Shown in pieces: positions 5,248-7,881 of a DNA stretch of 7,881 nt (position 1 is the stretch's first letter; each line of letters begins with the position of its first letter). This stretch comes from an uncultured Eubacteriales bacterium (GTDB taxonomy: Bacteria; Bacillota_A; Clostridia; Peptostreptococcales; Anaerovoracaceae), in the NCBI GenBank assembly GCA_902790885.1, contig CADATR010000077.1, positions 1 through 7,881 on the forward strand, in the 5' to 3' direction. The notes below the pieces were generated by a model that saw nothing but the letters and a program-made list of their open reading frames with translations, was not told the DNA's origin and ran no database searches. The translations under genes were made by a program, and so were the position numbers.

Positions 5248-5293
5248 GAAACTCCTTTTTGCGGTTGCCTGCGCGGGCTGATTTTGCGAATTA

Positions 5294-5313
5294 TTATTCA
5301 TTGCGATGAATAA
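5294..5313. promoter_or_regulatory. 20-bp palindrome upstream of the flavodoxin gene (possible operator)
   Basis: TTATTCAT-TGCG-ATGAATAA is a perfect 8-bp inverted repeat. It lies about 65 bp before the predicted transcription start, a position suited to an activator or upstream operator site. TTGCGA occurs inside it (5301-5306) and once just before it (5284-5289). The rest of 5265-5449 shows nothing else beyond the promoter below. Confidence 0.4.
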
Positions 5314-5355
5314 ATCCGGTGACGAGAAGTGATATGCGAAAAGTAGGGCATTCTG

Positions 5356-5364
5356 TGTTATTAT
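5356..5364 (+). promoter_or_regulatory. Candidate extended -10 promoter for the flavodoxin operon
   Basis: TGT-TATTAT matches an extended -10 (TGnTATAAT) at five of six -10 bases plus the TG. No good -35 is visible, which extended -10 promoters tolerate. Transcription would begin near 5371, giving a leader of about 80 nt. Confidence 0.45.
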
Positions 5365-5449
5365 TTACCATGAAAGCTTGAGCATACAGAAAATGGCTGT
5401 CTTAGCATCAATGTCTGTATGTACTGATAAGCTGATGAAGAGGAAACAA

Positions 5450-5968
5450 ATGGCAAAGAATCTTGTGATCTATTATTCCCGCAAGGGACAGAATTATGTA
5501 GACGGAGAGATCGTGGAGCTCGAGAAGGGCAACACACAACTCGTGGCGGAGTACATCCGCAACGCGGTCGGCGCTGATCTCTTTGAAATCCGCACGGTAA
5601 AGGAATACCCGGCCGACTATATGGAGTGCACTGAGGTGGCAAGGCAGGAGCAGAGAGAGAATGCCCGTCCTAAGCTCCAGGAGTATCTCGAGGATATAAG
5701 CGAGTATGACAACATCGTGATCGCGGGTCCGTGCTGGTGGGGCACATACCCATGCGCGGTCTTCACCCAGCTCGAGAAACTGCGTTTCAGAGGAAAGCAC
5801 GTATTTCCTGTGATGACACACGAGGGCAGCGGCGAGGCCAAGAGCAGGACTGAGCTGAAGAAATTCTGCACCGGCGCAAAAGTCGGAAAGGCATTCGCAA
5901 TAAAGGGCTCGGACGTGCCGCGCTCTGAGGATAAGGTAGCCGCCTGGGCTATGAAGAACCTGGATTAG
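5450..5968 (+). CDS. Flavodoxin-like FMN-binding protein (Flavodoxin_4 type)
   Basis: This 172-residue cytoplasmic protein has a flavodoxin fold. The first strand and phosphate loop read LVIYYSRKGQN (5-15), the SRKGxN variant of the usual S-x-T-G-x-T loop seen in Flavodoxin_4 proteins. GPCWWGTYPCAVF (about 93-105) gives the aromatic flavin-stacking loop, and THEGSG (123-128) is the second flavin loop. It probably carries electrons or reduces a quinone or small molecule; the partner is unknown. The start is ATG 5450, preceded by GAAGAGGA 5-7 nt upstream. The frame stays open back to an ATG at 5378, but that start has no ribosome site and would add 24 residues before the first strand of the fold. 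The LtrA gene follows after 13 nt, so the two are probably co-transcribed. Confidence 0.85.
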   Translation: MAKNLVIYYSRKGQNYVDGEIVELEKGNTQLVAEYIRNAVGADLFEIRTVKEYPADYMECTEVARQEQRENARPKLQEYLEDISEYDNIVIAGPCWWGTYPCAVFTQLEKLRFRGKHVFPVMTHEGSGEAKSRTELKKFCTGAKVGKAFAIKGSDVPRSEDKVAAWAMKNLD

Positions 5969-5981
5969 CGGGGTCTCTTCA

Positions 5982-7139
5982 GTGTTCAAACAGGAAGAAA
6001 GAAAAGTAGAATACCTCGAACTCGTATACGACCTGGTATTCGTTTATATGGTAGGACGCAACAACGCTCTTCTCAGCAATTTTGAGAATGGCTTTGTTTC
6101 GGGCGGAGCTTTTTTCTCATACATTCTCTGCACACTGGCGATCATACAGATATGGAACTTCACCACGTTCTACATAAACATGTTTGGCCGCAACGGAGTG
6201 CGCGATCATGTATTCCTGCTGACAAACATGTACCTCATGTACTTCATCGGTGAGAGCACCCGCTTTGACTGGCATGCGTATCAAGTGCAGTATCACGTCG
6301 CGTGGGCCCTCATACTCATCAACATCGGAACGCAGTACATGATAGAGCTGCGAAACCACAGGGCGGATGTCTGGAACCGCGACATAATAAAGCGTATGGC
6401 GACGACCCTGTTCGTGGAGTCGGCCATCGTGCTGGCTGCAGCGTTCGTGAGCCCGCAAATAGCACCATTTCTCTCGCTGGCGGCCATATTCTCGGGCATC
6501 ATCCTTACCGCTCTGAGCAGGAACATAAGCCCTGCCGGAGCCGTGGACTTCATGCACCTTACCGAGCGCGCGATGCTGTACGTGGTGTTCACATTCGGCG
6601 AGATGATCATCGTGGTCTCCGCGTATTTCGTAGGCAAAGGGAGCTTCGACCCTTCGGTCATATACTTCTCGCTCATGGGATTTCTCATAGTTGCCGGCCT
6701 GTTCGTGTCGTACGAGATCTTCTACGATCATCTGCTCGACAGAGAGATGGCGAACAACGGCATTTTGTACATGATGATCCACATCTTCCTCATATTCGCG
6801 CTCGGCTGCATCACAGTCTCGCTCGAATTCATGCGTGAAGAAGAAGTGAGACTCATGCCGAAAGTGATATTCATAACAGTGTCGATTATCGGCTACTTCG
6901 TGTTCCTGATATGCACGGGCTTATACGCGAAGAAGAAATGCAGACTGACCCCGGCATTTTTGCTGAGGCAGGCCGCAGCGGCTGCGGCATTCGTCATACT
7001 GATGATGGTCTTCATGGAGAACATGAAGGTGAACATCTTCGTCACCGTAGTCTACGTGTGGAGCGCCGTGGCGGAGATGCTGAGAGCGAAGCGGATCATC
7101 GGGAAGGAGACAGGAGCGGAGCCGTTCGCTCCTCGCTGA
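5982..7139 (+). CDS. LtrA-family (low temperature requirement A) multi-pass membrane protein
   Basis: This 385-residue integral membrane protein has 10-11 predicted hydrophobic segments, roughly at 40-67, 74-92, 101-122, 138-155, 159-178, 198-217, 226-248, 260-283, 293-314, 328-346 and 351-368. Family signatures are present: ELVYDLVFVY (13-22) at the N-terminus and HLTERAMLYVVFTFGE (192-207) in the middle. LtrA was named for a Listeria gene needed for growth in the cold; the biochemical role of the family is not established. Translation starts at GTG 5982. The first in-frame ATG is past the conserved ELVYDLVF block, and a GGGG stretch (5970-5973) lies 8 nt before the GTG. The weak ribosome site and rare start suggest modest expression or coupling to the flavodoxin gene 13 nt upstream. 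Its size is normal for the family, with no truncation. Confidence 0.85.
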   Translation: MFKQEERKVEYLELVYDLVFVYMVGRNNALLSNFENGFVSGGAFFSYILCTLAIIQIWNFTTFYINMFGRNGVRDHVFLLTNMYLMYFIGESTRFDWHAYQVQYHVAWALILINIGTQYMIELRNHRADVWNRDIIKRMATTLFVESAIVLAAAFVSPQIAPFLSLAAIFSGIILTALSRNISPAGAVDFMHLTERAMLYVVFTFGEMIIVVSAYFVGKGSFDPSVIYFSLMGFLIVAGLFVSYEIFYDHLLDREMANNGILYMMIHIFLIFALGCITVSLEFMREEEVRLMPKVIFITVSIIGYFVFLICTGLYAKKKCRLTPAFLLRQAAAAAAFVILMMVFMENMKVNIFVTVVYVWSAVAEMLRAKRIIGKETGAEPFAPR

Positions 7140-7159
7140 CATACTGAAAGGATAGAAAA

Positions 7160-7552
7160 ATGGCTGAACTGAAAGCAGGGATCAAAGGAAAAAATGAGAC
7201 AACAGTCACAGAGGAGCTTTGCGCCAACGCGTGGGGGAGCGGCGGACTGCCGGTCTACGCGACTCCGGCAATGATCGCCCTGATGGAGAATACCGCCTGG
7301 GGCAGCGTGGAGCCTTACATGGAGGAGGGCAGGAGCACAGTCGGTACAAAGCTTGATGTATCGCATCTGTCGGCCAGCCCGATAGGCGCGCACATCACCT
7401 GCGAGAGCGAGCTGACCGAAGTTGACGGACGCAGGCTCGTGTTCAGAGTAAGCGCAAGCGACGATGCCGGCCTAATAGGCGAGGGCATGCACGAGCGCTT
7501 TATAATAAACATTGAAAAATTCATGGCGCGCACAGAAGCCAAACTGAAATAG
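7160..7552 (+). CDS. FlK-like hotdog-fold acyl-CoA thioesterase
   Basis: This 130-residue cytoplasmic protein is a single hotdog domain related to fluoroacetyl-CoA thioesterase FlK. The N-terminus has the GSGGLPVYATPAMIALME block (26-43); then come VGTKLDVSHLSASPIGA (61-77) and VDGRRLVFRVSASD (88-101), and GMHERFIIN near the end. The candidate triad T35, E43 and H69 has exactly the spacing (8 and 26 residues) of T42, E50 and H76 in FlK. The protein should hydrolyse a small acyl-CoA. Most family members are not expected to act on fluoroacetyl-CoA, so the substrate is open. AAAGGAT (7147-7153) precedes the ATG by about 7 nt. The gene lies 20 nt after the LtrA gene, probably in the same transcript. 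Confidence 0.88.
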   Translation: MAELKAGIKGKNETTVTEELCANAWGSGGLPVYATPAMIALMENTAWGSVEPYMEEGRSTVGTKLDVSHLSASPIGAHITCESELTEVDGRRLVFRVSASDDAGLIGEGMHERFIINIEKFMARTEAKLK

Positions 7553-7557
7553 CAAGG

Positions 7558-7621
7558 AGCTGGAGGGACGGTTCTCTGCCTCCCGGGCATAGCTGAAAAT
7601 GGAGACGGGGGCGGTTCCCCC
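7558..7621. repeat. Two G-run/C-run hairpins sharing a CGGTTC loop (REP-like)
   Basis: GGAGG (7562-7566) with CCTCC (7579-7583) encloses GACGGTTCTCTG, and AGCT flanks this unit on both sides (7558-7561 and 7591-7594). GGGGG (7607-7611) with CCCCC (7617-7621) encloses CGGTT. The shared pattern of G-run, CGGTTC and C-run in tandem resembles REP-type palindromes. No T run follows the second, so terminator function is doubtful. Confidence 0.5.
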
Positions 7622-7645
7622 AATAAACGAAGGGAAAGATAATAT

Positions 7646-7881
7646 ATGAGTAAGGTCTACATAACAGGACACAGAAATCCGGATCTTGACAGCCTCTGCG
7701 CTGCATCGGCGTACGCGAATCTCAAGAATCTCACTGACAGCGAAAACGAGTACATCGCCATCCACTGCAGCCCTGTATCCGATCAGGTAAAAGAGCAGAT
7801 GGAGGTGATGGGCCTCGAGATACCGCCGTACAAGAAAGACGTGTACCCGAAGGTAAGGGACGTGATGCTTAAGCCTCAGAC
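7646..7881 (+). CDS. Family II (Mn-dependent, DHH) inorganic pyrophosphatase, apparently CBS-containing (5' part)
   Basis: The first 78 codons are present and the gene runs off the window. VYITGHRNPDLDSLCAA (4-20) contains the DHH motif I metal ligands H9, D13 and D15. From about residue 67, VYPKVRDVMLKP looks like the start of a CBS domain inserted in the DHH domain, as in adenine-nucleotide-regulated CBS-pyrophosphatases. The enzyme hydrolyses pyrophosphate to phosphate in the cytoplasm. AGGGAAAGA (7631-7639) serves as ribosome site, 6-8 nt before the ATG. The gene follows the thioesterase by 93 nt with hairpins, so co-transcription is uncertain. A plain DHH phosphoesterase cannot be excluded until the rest is seen. 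Confidence 0.88.
   Translation, partial: MSKVYITGHRNPDLDSLCAASAYANLKNLTDSENEYIAIHCSPVSDQVKEQMEVMGLEIPPYKKDVYPKVRDVMLKPQ

Larger units (their letters stand above)
4983..5260. repeat. Inverted-repeat element with palindromic hairpin at each end (MITE-like or structured RNA)
   Basis: The left arm has AAAAGGAGTTT (4983-4993), 9 nt, TTCTACATGA (5003-5012), 19 nt, TCATGTAGAA (5032-5041). The right arm is its inverted counterpart: TTCTACATGA (5201-5210), 19 nt, TCATGTAGAA (5230-5239), 9 nt, AAACTCCTTTT (5249-5259). All conserved blocks match perfectly with identical spacing, and both arms share a centre at position 5121, where AAGAGCTCTT lies. The spacers and loops have diverged. Inverted similarity continues inward less exactly: ATTTTTTATACAT..CAGCTGA on the left against CATTTTTAACAT..CAGCTGAC reading the minus strand on the right. 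GCCTG flanks the left end directly (4978-4982) and recurs 7 nt outside the right end (5267-5271). No protein is encoded. A small non-autonomous mobile element and a structured RNA both fit. Confidence 0.6.

Noticed and set aside
5378..5449. Upstream start giving a 196-residue flavodoxin
   Set aside because: No ribosome binding site precedes ATG 5378 and the extra 24 residues match nothing in the fold, while ATG 5450 has GAAGAGGA upstream and begins the first beta strand.
4895..5449. Known RNA in the long gap (tmRNA, RNase P, SRP, 6S, FMN or fluoride riboswitch)
   Set aside because: None of the conserved cores of these RNAs was found by eye. A Rfam/Infernal search would be decisive.
7558..7621. 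Rho-independent terminator after the thioesterase gene
   Set aside because: The G5/C5 hairpin is followed by AATAAACGA rather than a T run on the plus strand, so REP-like repeat is the better description.

Overview
The window looks like chromosomal DNA from an anaerobic Bacillota, probably of class Clostridia. The evidence is the two-subunit iron-sulfur L-serine dehydratase, the ECF-type Co/Ni transporter, a family II inorganic pyrophosphatase, mostly AGGAGG-like ribosome binding sites, and a moderately GC-rich composition with many ATA (Ile) and AGG (Arg) codons. All recognised genes lie on the + strand. No tRNA, rRNA, CRISPR array or transposase gene was found.

Block 1 (1-1995): the 3' end of the L-serine dehydratase beta subunit, the complete alpha subunit, and a DUF5131 (phage Gp37/Gp68-like) cysteine-motif protein that follows in the same reading frame after one stop codon and two codons. 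The block ends in a 9-bp tandem repeat and a strong Rho-independent terminator.

Block 2 (2019-4894): a near-consensus promoter with two overlapping palindromes drives an ECF transporter for cobalt or nickel. The genes are a CbiM/NikM substrate-binding subunit fused to a PDGLE (NikN-like) domain, the CbiQ transmembrane coupling subunit, and the CbiO ATPase. The cbiM-cbiQ gap holds a hairpin and a possible internal promoter. The cbiQ-cbiO gap holds two GC-rich hairpins.

Block 3 (4895-5449): the longest stretch without a gene, and the most unusual part. It contains a roughly 278-bp inverted-repeat element. Each arm has an 11-mer, a 9-nt spacer and a 10/10-bp palindromic hairpin with a 19-nt loop, and the spacing is identical in both arms. 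Further short palindromes and a long-range inverted repeat lie in or beside it. It may be a MITE-like non-autonomous element or a structured RNA; the sequence alone does not decide. Its right hairpin followed by seven T's also looks like a terminator.

Block 4 (5294-7881): a flavodoxin-like protein, an LtrA-family membrane protein starting at GTG, and a FlK-like hotdog thioesterase are closely spaced and probably co-transcribed. After a 93-nt spacer with two G-run/C-run hairpins comes the start of a family II (DHH) inorganic pyrophosphatase, apparently with CBS domains, which runs off the window.

The blocks share no obvious pathway: serine catabolism, metal uptake, and a mixed redox/membrane/acyl-CoA cluster.
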